DNA of 64,000 nt. Origin: Archilochus colubris. Lineage: Eukaryota; Chordata; Aves; Apodiformes; Trochilidae. The first letter of the stretch is position 1. Each line of letters begins with the position of its first letter. Shown piece after piece: positions 39,284-50,222 of this stretch. The stretch is taken from positions 107,222,967 through 107,286,966 of the forward strand of contig CM041084.1 of NCBI GenBank assembly GCA_023079485.1, written 5' to 3'. The notes under the pieces were generated by a model. That model worked only from the letters and a program-made list of their open reading frames with translations. It ran no database searches and had not been told where the DNA came from. The translations under genes and the position numbers were made by a program.

Positions 39284-42200
39284 TTTGCAGTGCATTAAGA
39301 TTGTAACATTTTTTTACATATGCTCAAAGATGTGGTCGGTGCAATAGTCTAATTTTGTTTAAATTTGGCTTGAAAATTGTTTGGATCAGCTCATCTTTAC
39401 ACAACAGCTATCTACATTTAAGCTAACTAGTTTTGATGTGTGCCTCCTTCCTTGATCTTAACTACTTTTAATATTCCCTTCAGTTTTAGTAAGATGCTAT
39501 CAGTTGTCCCAGATTCTGCACCTACTATGTCATCAGAAGTTTTCTGTGTTTCACTAGCAAAATGTTCACCAATTTCTGTACAACTATAGACTTACTAATT
39601 GATCCAGGCAAGCAAATTCTGTTTTCCTTGTGCATTTTTGTTTCACTGCCTGGGGTGAATATGACCTTGACTTTAAATTTTATCTACACATTTGTCACTT
39701 GATGCTTTTATAATATTAAACCTGTCTCCTTTATGCTTTTATTGTAATGAACCTGATAATTCCACATGGAGTGACACAGGTAACTATGGTAGCTGTTGGT
39801 GAAGGCAACTGGTAAAATATTGTATCCCCATGTATCTCTAAATTTTATTAAAATTCCATATAGAACCTCATGTAATATTAATTCGGGGATGGCTACTTAT
39901 TGTGTCAGACAGAAGACAGGTATATAGGAGATCCCAGATCTCACATTCCTTTAATAAGATGTTGGGTGACTGCACTGGGCAAGAAAGCCTCAGTCACTGG
40001 AGCAGTTTCTACGTTGACATTTTGCTCTAGAGCATTTTGTGGTGAATATCCCAGTCATCCCCACTTGTTGCGTGCTAGTGCAGTTCTCAGGTGAGTTTTG
40101 GTACAACAAACTATATCTATTTAGGAGGAAATAACCAACAGTTCTTCAACAAAACACACTCAACATCCTCATTGTAGACCTAGCTAACAGCCCTCTGACT
40201 GTCCTCTGATCACAGCAAGGGGACACTCAGGTCAGGAAACCAGTCTAAATCTTGACTGAGGCCACCTGAAATTGCCCTATCCATCTTTGGTGCCTAAGTA
40301 GAGGTGCTAGCACCAAATGCTTTAACCTACTGATCCAGTGCTGGTGTGCCAGATTGTGTGCTAATGTAAAAGTAGCCTGGGACTCCTCAGCTCCTGCTGG
40401 ATTAGATTTTGGGCCTCTGGTTGCCCTTTCAGGTAGTGTGCAGGGAGATTCTTTACAACTCATCTTATGCTAAGAGTTTCAACCCCTATCTTGCAATGGC
40501 CCAGCTGCTGGATTTTAAATGATATTTTAAAAGGGAGTGATTGCTTCCTTGTAACCAAGTAGATCTATGCAGACAAAACCTGATTTCCAGTCTTGGCTTT
40601 TACTACACTTAAGTCTTGTCTTCCAATAACTAACTTATTCCACATTTTGCTTGTGAAAAAAACGTTTCAGCTTACTTTCAGTAACAGAGTAAACCATGGT
40701 TTCAAAGTTAGGTTTCTTCTCATTATACTTTTTGATCAATGTTCTAACTTCCTCTCTCTAAAACAGCTTGTATATAGATGCTTATTAAGGCATAAATGTC
40801 GAATGATTTGCCTATTTTTTGTTACAATATGCATCACAACGTGGGCTATAGAGTAGAAATATGTACTCTACATAGCCTAGAATGGATGTGCTGACTATTG
40901 GCCTAATGTCGAAAAGAGTCAAATAATACATTATTTTTAATCTCAATTTGCATGCATAATAGTACATTTATAGTATATCATTATACCAACAGCTAAATTA
41001 CATTCTGTTTCTGTTCTTGTTGACTGCGTTTTGCAGTTTCTCTTTCTACCCTCCTCGTGTTTCTCTCATTAATGAAACCATCTTTCAATGGTAGCTGTGG
41101 TCCTTGTTAACAGCAACAGTGCAGCACTAATAGCTTCATGCACAAATGGCAGAGAAGGGGGTATTCTGTCAGTCAGGTCTGGCAGGCAATGTACCTACAG
41201 ACCTTTATGTGTATAAATGCTTGTGAAACTGATGGCTGCTGTCTGACACCTTGTTTTGAGTCTGCAGTCAAAAATATAACCACTGCTTCTGGGATCATCT
41301 GATTACACAGGCTATCTCCTGCTTAAATCAAACTGCACTTTTCAGCTGCAATAACACCTAATCAAACTCCAGTTTGTTTTATTGCAACACCTACCCTGCT
41401 TTGACTGATTAAACCATCTCTTATCATTCAAGCAGAAGTAACTGCTTCGGAAATGCTTAACTGTCTGACTTTGCAAGGTTCATCCTCCCTGTTAAAATCA
41501 CATCAGGTTTTTCATCCCATCTATGTATTTTTCAATTCTTTTGCACATATATTATTATGTGCATGTATATCTCCTCACAAAAAAAAAATCTATATCTATC
41601 TATAGATATCATTTAAAGGTCTAAGAATGATTTCCAAAATTTGTATTTGTCAGAAGGATATGCAGTATACTCCAGAAAATTATCACAGAAGACATTAGGA
41701 ACAAATGATGTATAGAACTGGGTTTCTTCAGCCATTCTTAACTGCACTGAATGTTATCAAATCTCTAGTGCTGCATATTTGGCCGCATGTTGCATCACTG
41801 GAGTCTGTGCTTTGCTGCAAACCCATTTCCAGAACCACTGCACAGAGCAGGGCAAGCCTGACACATTCTCCTGGGCTTGGCACCTCCCACAATGTCTGCC
41901 CATGGCTCAGCAGCACAGGCTGCTTCACAGGAGTACTAAGCTAAGAATGGTGAGCAGATGTGCACCCTTGCTACCAGGAAGGATGCAAGAGATGAGGCAG
42001 ATACTGCTGCCAGAAACTCTCATTCCTGCTGAGAGGACATACTGGAATATGAGTCTCAGTGGGCCTGTCCTCTCACAGGCTTCCTATTCAAATGGGTGAA
42101 TACTGTAAAAGGAGAATTGAGAGCAGAACTCACTTTTTTTAAGCACTCTATGAGGCACTGAGAAAGAAATGCATATTCCCCAAAAGCAACGTCTCAGGGA

Positions 42201-42517
42201 TCTTTCACATTGTGTATTACACTTTATTCTGATACATGAAAAAGAAGCACCAAAAGGGAGTGTTAACACAAACATTTGACAGAAATCAGAAAATACTTCG
42301 GCAAAATAATAAGAATGGTGTCGGTGTTTAGACCTGATCATGCAAAAATAATTAACTATTATAAAGAATGAAGAGGACACAAATGTTTCTAACATCTTCC
42401 TGCCACCATTTTTCTGGTAAGAGTGAACCAGGTTTTTTTTCCTGATAATCAGACTACAGAACAGTGTGATCCATGCTATGTCATCAATGTCATCAGTAAA
42501 TAAACAAATGATACAGT

Positions 42518-42594
42518 TATATATACTATCTATATATATATATATACACACACACACATATATATACACAAATATATATATATATGTATATATA
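42518..42594 (+). repeat. (TA)n(CA)n compound dinucleotide repeat
   Basis: TA units, six CA units, then TA units again with single interruptions. A likely length-polymorphic microsatellite. Confidence 0.92.
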
Positions 42595-42934
42595 CAGTCA
42601 TCCTAGGAAACAATCTCATTATCTAAAACATCGCTAGTTTGAGAAAAAATTGGGGTTTTTTTTTGTCCTGAATCTATACTGCCCACTGGTCTCAATATTT
42701 TATCAAAACAGTCCTTTTCTCCCATAGCAATTTCTTTAAGATAGATAAAAACTAATAAAGCTAATACCACAGAGGCTAGTATTGTTTGTATTGGTACCTC
42801 ACTTATATAATGGTTTGATCTTTGAATTTCCCTTTTTATATTGTATTACAAACTCAGAGCTAAAATTGCTCTGGACAGGGCTGTATCCAAGCTGTGGCTC
42901 TTGAGGCCATGCTGCTCCCTCTGCCCACAGTGGT

Positions 42935-43118
42935 TTTGGCCCCACAGAGAGTTATCAAGCACTGGAAGGGGCTCCCCAGGGCAGTGGTGGAATCACCATC
43001 CCTGATTGTATTTAAAAATCATACATACAGCTGTGGTGCTGAGGGCCATGGTTTAGCAGTGGGCCTGGAAGAGCTGGGCTAGAAGAGTTGGGCTCAGGGC
43101 TGGACTGAATGATTTTAC
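42935..43118 (+). mobile_element. CR1 LINE fragment (different subfamily), 3' end lost
   Basis: Shows AGTTATCAAGCACTGGAAGG, GGGCAGTGGTGGAATCACCA, GGCCATGGTTTAGCAGTGGG and TGGACTGAATGAT, the terminal coding and post-stop part of a CR1 of another type. It lacks its ATTCTATG tail where the next CR1 begins, so the junction is either an insertion or a deletion. Bases 42880-42934 may belong to it but I cannot match them. Confidence 0.75.
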
Positions 43119-43372
43119 AGGAAAAGGGGCAATGGGTGCAAGCAGGAGCATAGGGGGTTCCACATAAATATAAGGAAAAACTTCCACTGTGAGGATGTCG
43201 GAGCACTGGTCCAGGCTGCCAAGAGAGGTTGTGGAGACATTCAAAACCCTCCTGGACATGTTCCTGTGTGACCTCCTGTAGGTGACCCTGCTCTGGAAGG
43301 GGGGGATTTGACTTGATGATCATTTGAGGTCCCTCCCAACTCCTCACTTTCTGTGATTCTATGATTCTATTA
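43119..43372 (+). mobile_element. CR1 LINE 3' fragment
   Basis: About 250 bp ending in GATTCTATGATTCTATTA. It carries standard CR1 3' landmarks: GGGCAATGGGTGCAAGCAGG, a GAGGATGTCGGAGCACTGG step, CAGGCTGCCAAGAGAGGTTG, TGACCCTGCTCTGG and GGTCCCTCCCAAC. It is truncated at the 5' end and directly abuts another CR1 fragment on the left. Confidence 0.88.
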
Positions 43373-45894
43373 TTTTCCTCATCAGTTTTAAGTGTAAAAG
43401 ATTCTCTGCTGTGTAAATTCGTGCTGACTGCTGAAAACACTGAATCTGGAGTTCTAGCTATCAGCTGCTTAATTCAACTTGCAAGAAAACAAGTAAAATT
43501 TTACTTTCAGTGACATATACAGCCACTGATTGTCAGCAAAGGCTCTTTTGTGTTACTACAGAATTCAGCACTACTGTGAATAAATCATGTGTCCTTTGAT
43601 TTTTATCTAAGGGCTTCCTATATCTGCTTTATGTTACTGATGTGTTTAACTTCTCATCTTTGTAGAGACTGTTTGAGCTCTGTACCAAACAAAATTCAAG
43701 TTATAAGGTGATCTTACACCATGTATTAGGGTGGCAAGGAAAAGGGGCCAACTGCCTTTGTGCTCTAGAGCACAGGTGAAGCATAGAACCTCATCATATA
43801 CTCTTTGATCTGACCAAATTATAGCCTCCTTAAAGTGAGAGGAAAGAGATGGGTCTTTATAGGTCTCTTTAAACTTTTATGTGATAAGTTTGCAGTGATT
43901 TGGTTGTAGTTATGGGATGGCTTAATTATAGGTTGATCCAGAAAAGCTACCTGTATTTAAAGAATTGCATAATACTTCCTTGTTTGCCCAAGACTACTTT
44001 CAGTTACTCATAATAATTTCAACAGATTAAGATAATTTGCATTGAAAATCTAAGTTGTTTGAGATCAAGTGGAGGTTGATTATTTTTTATTCTCAAAGGC
44101 ATATTTATGTTTAGCTCAAAAATATGTTTTATTCAGAGTAAAATAAAACCCATAGCATATTCACACACAATATATCTGTTCAAAAGTTTTAGTATCTACA
44201 GCTTTTTAAATAAAAGCTTAATGTTTTCCAGGGGTTACTCTACTGTCAGGTATGTGTATTAGTAGGATCATGCCTGTCACACTTGTTAAATCATCAGTCT
44301 GCTTGCACTTTGCACATAACTCATTGGTGTCTGTTGGCTCATATGACCTTTCTGAACCATCTTTCATCTAAGAAACTTTGAGGCTGACCAAGGCTTTTCT
44401 TTCAGTTGTCAGTATAACCATAGACCTAGTAACTGAAATTAGTTACACAGGTTAGATTCATTTGACCAAAGAGAGAACCTTATCTTTATAGTAAATGAAT
44501 CATGGTTCAAAACATCATTGTCTGAATTTCTGCTAAATTCACTGAAGAACAATTACCTCATTTGCAATTTACCTTATTTAGATACTTACTCTAAATGATT
44601 TTGCTTTTTCCTCACATACCCTGTACTGCCTTTCCCATTATGAAGAGGGCTTACTCAGGTGCAGATGACACAGGAGCTGGACTGAAAGAAGAGAGCATAA
44701 ATTTCAACAAAGGTGTTTGACGCATTAGAAAAAAATAAAATAGATATTTTGGGAGGTAAGAGATGATACCAGTATTTACAGACACATGCCCTGAGGCCAG
44801 GGCTGAGAACAAAGGAAGCAAAGGAGAAAAAAGAAGTAGGGTAAGAGAGGGATCTGGGGGCTAGAGAGAGTCTAAAGGGGACAAGTCCTAAAATAGTATG
44901 AAATAGGCTGGGGTCAGAGAACTGAACAAATTGTTTTGGGAGTTACTTGAATACAAATAATACTGGTTCTCCAAACCATAGGAAGCTAGTATTTGGGGCT
45001 GCAAGTTTCTTCAAATACTTGCTAATGGAAAGCATGGCACACAGTTTTCAATAGGCTCCAGTCAAAACAAGACTCTAGATGTTTGAAATGTGTGCAGAAT
45101 TCCTTGGCTAGGTTACAGGCCACCACTATTGTTTCACTTGAAGAGGAGATATATACATATATATGTTAAGGGTAATAACCAATGAATATTTGGGTGGAAA
45201 TCAACAGTTCTTCATAGGAAAACACATTCTGTCCTCTAAGATAAATATTTTACAGTTATAAAGCCAAAAAAAAAACCCCATGGCAAACGATAGATTGCAT
45301 AGTTTATTTTCAGTATAAGTAACTCTATCAAAGTTGCTTCCCTTTTCAACTCAGGTACATTTCTATTCTAATAACACAGTCCTTTTAATCTAAAAACCTT
45401 ACCTTATGCGCATTCAGAAGGCTCTGAGTGGGATTAAAAGAGCAAGAACAGTGCCTTGTGTGTTAGATAAAAGAATGCTTTGCCCTCTTACCCTCCCCCT
45501 GGGAAAATACTTAAACCTAGGAAAAAAGCAAGATCACTGGAAGAATTTGAATCCCATTTTCATTATGTTGCTTAAGTACAGCCTCAGCTTGAGGCTGAGG
45601 TGACTCAACTCAATGTCAGGACCTTTTTTCTCTCCCCTCCTTCCAGTTTCTTCCCAGCTCAGCTGCTCCAGCGTTGTGGATGTAAAAACCTTCCATTATG
45701 GTGAGTACAACCACCACACAAACACTGTGACACACCTGATGCCTGATGATCCTGCTCCATGATGCCTCCATCACCACGCTCTTCCTCCTCTCCTTGATCG
45801 GCTTAGGCAGGGCTGCAGTGAGTGGCACCTTCTCTGTAAGGTGTCAGGTGGATACTGAGAGAGGTTCACTGAGGAGAAAGTGGGTGAGCTGCCA
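43373..45894. other. Intergenic sequence, no gene recognised
   Basis: AT-rich with purine-rich patches around 44800-44890. A 7-bp perfect inverted repeat CCTCAGC/GCTGAGG lies at 45582-45600. No coding or RNA gene recognised. Confidence 0.65.
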
Positions 45895-46204
45895 GGGAAA
45901 GCATTTGGGACAACTGACCCTCGAGCCATGCAGAAACACCAGGGGGAAAGTGACAGCAGCGGGTGACTCCTTGCTAGCAAGGGATGGACATGCCAGATGT
46001 ACACTTCCCCACTTGCCAGCTGGGAAGTGATGGGGAAGGATTAAGGAGCAGACTGATATGGATGAGAAGGCAGAGCCCCCTGATCTGGAATGAAAAATGG
46101 ATGGGGCCCAGAGATAGCTAAAAGCAGCCTCTGTTTACAGGCCCTGATCCTCAAAGGCATTTTAACCACCGTGGTATCTGTTGAAGGAGCAACTGAGAAA
46201 GGGA
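45895..46204 (+). mobile_element. Possible CR1 ORF1 remnant (GDSL motif)
   Basis: The peptide RGKVTAAGDSLLARDG at about 45946-45993 resembles the V..GDSLLRG motif of the CR1 ORF1 esterase-like domain, and it lies upstream of the CR1 endonuclease remnant on the same strand. The rest of the stretch is degenerate and I do not recognise it. It could be unrelated GC-richer sequence. Confidence 0.4.
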
Positions 46205-46406
46205 TTAGCAATGTCCAGGAGGTTCCTGGAGAGCATCAGTGACAGCTTCCTGACACAGGTGGGAGGAGTGAGGTAGGTGCTCTGCTGGACTTCATATTTA
46301 TCAACATGGAGGTAATGTTTAGCAGGATGTGAAGGTTCAAACCAGCCTGGGACTTAAAATGGCACTCAGGATCTTTAGTGGATGAAGCAGGGCAAAAAGC
46401 AAGATC
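46205..46406 (+). mobile_element. Older CR1 pol (endonuclease region), left part
   Basis: Translation, with a frameshift, gives MSRRFLESISDSFLTQV, then ALLDFIFIN. These are the SRRFLE...FLTQV and LLDxIxTN motifs of the CR1 endonuclease C-terminal side. The reading frame then decays into GQKARS just before the younger insertion. It is a dead, 5'-truncated and mutated copy. Confidence comes from the motif order being kept and resuming after the insertion. Confidence 0.75.
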
Positions 46407-46632
46407 GCAGTTCTGGATAAATATTAGGAAGAAATTTTTCACTGTGAGGGTGACAGAGCACTGGAACAGGCTGCCCAGGGAGGTTGTGGAGTCTCCTTTC
46501 CTGGAGACATTCAAAGCCTACCTGGACACATTCCTGTGTGGGCTGCTGTAGGTGACCCTGCTCTGGCAGGAGGGGTTGGACTCAATGATCTTTCAAAGTC
46601 CCATCCAAGGCCTAACTTTCTATGATTCTAAG
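46404..46632 (+). mobile_element. CR1 LINE 3' fragment nested in an older CR1
   Basis: About 220 bp of CR1 3' end: ...CACTGTGAGGGTGACAGAGC then AACAGGCTGCCCAGGGAGG..., a GGTTGGACTCAATGATC segment and the tail TTTCTATGATTCT. It is flanked by aagatc at 46401-46406 and again at 46630-46635, the expected short target duplication. The surrounding sequence is CR1 pol that continues in register across the insertion, so this copy is the younger one. Confidence 0.88.
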
Positions 46633-46843
46633 ATCACAACACTGGACTTCAGGAGAGCAGACTTTGGCCTCTTCATTGCCCAGCACAGTCCCACAGGATA
46701 AGGACCTGAAGGGAAGAGGATACTAGAAAGCGGGATGATAACGAAGATCACTTCCTGCAAGCTCAAGAGAGCTCCATCCCCAATAAATACAAAGTCAGGC
46801 AAGGATGCCAGAAGGCCTACACAGATGAACAAGTAAACCAAAC
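46630..46843 (+). mobile_element. Older CR1 pol, right part after the nested insertion
   Basis: Continues the same CR1: ITTLDFRRADFGLF, then segments matching the CR1 inter-domain region down to KSGKDARRPTQMNK. A stop codon lies inside and the similarity fades near 46840. The reverse transcriptase itself is absent, so this copy is 3'-truncated or deleted. Confidence 0.75.
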
Positions 46844-49800
46844 AAAAAAACATACTCGTATCCTGCAGCTTTATGACTGCCAAAGTTTGTGTAATGCACT
46901 GTCACTGGTTTTCAAAAATAGATAGAAATTTTTTCAGTTTTTCAGGGAAATGCCAGGGTAACACTTTGTACTGTTAATATCTTGAATTCATCAAGTGTTC
47001 CATGATAATTTTAGAAGCAGTTTAGAAAGCCACACAGACAAGTGGCCATCTTGTGCTATAAAACTTCAGTCAGAACTCTCCACTGCTCATGCTGCTGTAC
47101 TAGCATTATGATAGTATAACGTTGCAAGAACACTTCAATTAACATTTAAAAATCTAATTCCCTACAGAAATTGGCATACTTATCTTCATAATCTAGTTCA
47201 TGTACAAGAAATGAACAGATTCTGTAGAAGTTTTTATTTTCCAAAAAAGGTATTACTCAGTGTTGTACAAAACATGCCTAAAACATGATGTTAAGATGCT
47301 AACACAAGTAGATAACCTGCAAATTACCTAGTTGAAAAGAACAAATTTTCACAATTTTAAGGCGATTCAAGTCAGTAACAAGTGAATTATACATTTCATT
47401 TGTATGCTTTACACAACTGTTACTTGTTACTTTTTATCTGTAAACCTTAATACTTTATACAACATTTTCATTCACATGTTTAGAAGACACAAAGAAAACA
47501 ATGTCTTACAGCTCATTTTTTAGTAAGTAACTCAATTTCCTTTCTGCTCTTGGTTTTACAGAAATAGATGGTTCAGTTCAGAACTTTAATTTTTAAGAGG
47601 CAAACAAGTAGAAGTGATTCCAAATTTGTGCTTTTCTTAAAAATGAAAAAAAAAAAAAAAGTAACAAATTAATTAGACTTCAAAATGTTTTTATTTCAGC
47701 AAGTTATTATTTTAATTCCAGAGTGGAAAGTTGGCAACAATCTACTTCAAACATCCAATTCAAATCCAAATTAAAGCTCATAAAAATTTGTTAATTCTTT
47801 TAAAACAGTACTATTATTATAAGGAAAGAAACCTTATTTCCAGAAGTTTCTCCTCATCACCCCCCGAGTAACTTTCAAAAGAGTGTATTCTGTTATTTAT
47901 CCTCAGTCCTTCTGAACTATAGAATTTTTGTGTCATTTAAAAAACAACAACAACAAAAAAAACAACCCAAAAAAACAACAAACATGAAAAGGGGCATGGG
48001 AAAGCCATTAACATTACCTTGTAAAGGGTATCACAAATAACTAAAGACACAAAGAAGCACAGAAACCATGAGGGGACAGATCTTTACCTGGTATAAAGTC
48101 AGCATAGCTCCACTGGGATCAGCAGAGCTACCATGACTTACACAAGCCACAGATCTGCCTATCCATGTACAGCAATACTCATTTATGTTAGTGATAAAGA
48201 TTATTATTCATAATAATAGTGTTAGCACACTTTTTTTTAATCAAGTAAGTTCACAACACCTTGGTTCTCATCTAGTATTTTGCTCCACTTTCCACTGGCA
48301 GTTTATGTTGTTCAGGATTAACTAATCAACACTTTAAAACAATAGACTAAAATACATTTAGCTCTGGTCTATGAAATTATTAACCACAGCTTGTTCCTAT
48401 TAGGAATTTTCTGAAGCCCTTTTACAGCATGAAACAGAAGGTTTTACAAGCTGTATTTTACAAATTGGATAATATTTTATTCTGTTACAGGTTTTCACTG
48501 ACCATAATTTGTGTGGAATGAACTGCAACCACTGGAAGTCAGCAGCAGCTAAGCACTGAAATTCAGAGCAGCCTAACCCTTTGTTGTTCAGCGTAATTCC
48601 TTTTACAGATCATTAGCTATAGTAAAATTTAAAAATATCTCCCTAAGACATATGTTTACAGAGCAAATTCTAAAAGCATAATTAGAGCAAAAGAAATAAG
48701 TAATTGCACAAGTTTCTCATAGGCAGGAAGATGTTCTTTTAAAGAACAAGAGAATTCCAGGAGTGCAAAGGACAGATTACGTATCCAGGAGTGCAAATAT
48801 TGAAAACATGTAAAGCCTGTGAAGCAGAGGCTGAATTACAGAAATAACTTTGGGCAGCATTCAGATCTCACTACTGTCATCTGCCAAAGTTATTTCAGAC
48901 TTTTTTGTGTGTATATATATATATATATATGTATATAGTGTATATGTATGCTTAATCTTGTAAAATAACAAACAGGATTCAGATGATTTCTGCCAGAGAC
49001 ATGAAATTTTGCATCTCAAAAAAAGCTATCTTTAAAACATGTTATTAATCCAGTGTATGCTCAGTCCATTAGAGCTGTATCTTCTGTCAGGTTCTGTTCT
49101 ACTTACAGAAAGAAACAGTTTCAAGTCTGTAACAGGGCAAGTAAAAAAAGATAGTGCTAGCTCCACTGGACAAAACTCTTGGCAATGTTCATAATTTCTG
49201 CAATGATAGTAGGTTAAAACTCACAAGAAACTGAGGTACTAACATGTCATGTAAACATGAGATCTGTCTTGCATTCATTCGAAGTGCGATAGTTACCCCT
49301 ATTTCCTGATATTTTTTTTTTTAACTTTTATTTCCTTAGAAGAAAAATATATATTCGCATACAATGCTGATACCCTTGTGGTGATGCCACAAATCCCTTA
49401 GGATAGCAAGTTGATGGGTGGTAGCCCATTAGGAGAAAAATATATTTTTGAATATTAATTTACATATATACAATATATATATATTTAATTTTCAATCAAA
49501 ATATAAACTTTCTTATGTAGTCATCAGTATTTTTGTTGTGAAAAATCAAGAAGCATTTTGTATTGCAGTTCATATAAGTTAAAAATTAACAAGGTACTTG
49601 ATATGCACCAGTAATGTTTTTTGTTTTATTTCTACAGAATTAAAAGAGAACAAAGAAACAGTGAGTCAAAAAGCTTTCCTTCTCCAAAGCCAATAAAATT
49701 TTGAAGCTGAATAACTAATTAAAAGGACAAAAACAACTTCTGCATTTTAAGTAAACACAAATAGGAAATGTAAACTAAGTAGAAACTAGCACTACTCTAT

Positions 49801-50024
49801 TAACATAGTCTAAAGAAAAAATATTTTGAATCCCTTATTTCTGATGGAATGTATCTAGCAGACACTTAAAAATGTTGTATATTTAAAGTAAGAGTTACTT
49901 ACACTCTCACCAGACTATATTAATTTTGATAAACCTCCCCCTCCCTCAATTCCAAAATACCTAATACCACAAAAAGTGTGACAGCCGCTTATTTACAGTT
50001 TTTTCAGCAGTGTGAAAGGCACAT
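46844..50024 (-). other. Probable 3' UTR and downstream flank of the desmocollin gene
   Basis: AT-rich sequence without a supportable ORF, directly 3' of the stop codon. Minus-strand AATAAA hexamers lie at 49625-49630, 49327-49332, 48476-48481, 47690-47695 and 47233-47238. I cannot tell which one is the real polyadenylation signal. It contains an A/CAA-rich stretch (about 47941-47983), a 15-A run near 47646 and a TA/GT microsatellite (48906-48950). RNA-seq 3' ends would set the boundary. Confidence 0.4.
48906..48950 (+). repeat. (GT)n(AT)n microsatellite in the desmocollin 3' flank
   Basis: GTGTGT followed by about ten TA units and GTATATAGTG variants. It lies within the candidate 3' UTR. 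Confidence 0.88.
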
Positions 50025-50222
50025 TTATCTTTTTATGCATGTTTCTGCTAATGTCCTAAACTTGGGCTCCAGCTGATCTAAGAAGTCAAGTGCCTCTTCC
50101 TCATGCTGATCACTGCAGCAGCCTACAGAGCCAGCCAAAGATCCTTTTCCTTCATAGTTATATGAAAGCAGATAATCTTCAGAGTGCTTCTGTTCTTCAT
50201 CCTGTCTGCATAGGTGCACCTT
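50025..50222 (-). CDS. DSC1: Desmocollin last coding exon 17 ('a' isoform C-terminus)
   Basis: 198 coding nt including the stop. Acceptor tcctatgcag, phase 0. It encodes [17 protein letters not shown], then [36 protein letters not shown] and [14 protein letters not shown]. This is the catenin (plakoglobin)-binding ICS segment of the a-form. It is used when the 46-nt exon is skipped. The mRNA continues into a 3' untranslated region toward lower coordinates. Confidence 0.96.
   Translation of the reverse strand, partial: KVHLCRQDEEQKHSEDYLLSYNYEGKGSLAGSVGCCSDQHEEEALDFLDQLEPKFRTLAETCIKR

Larger units (their letters stand above)
37673..42934. other. Intergenic sequence, no gene recognised
   Basis: AT-rich. 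Holds a short imperfect tandem repeat (38202-38256), an AT microsatellite-like region (39180-39283) and a TA/CA microsatellite (42518-42594). ORFs such as 42084-42569 read through the microsatellite and are chance. Confidence 0.65.
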
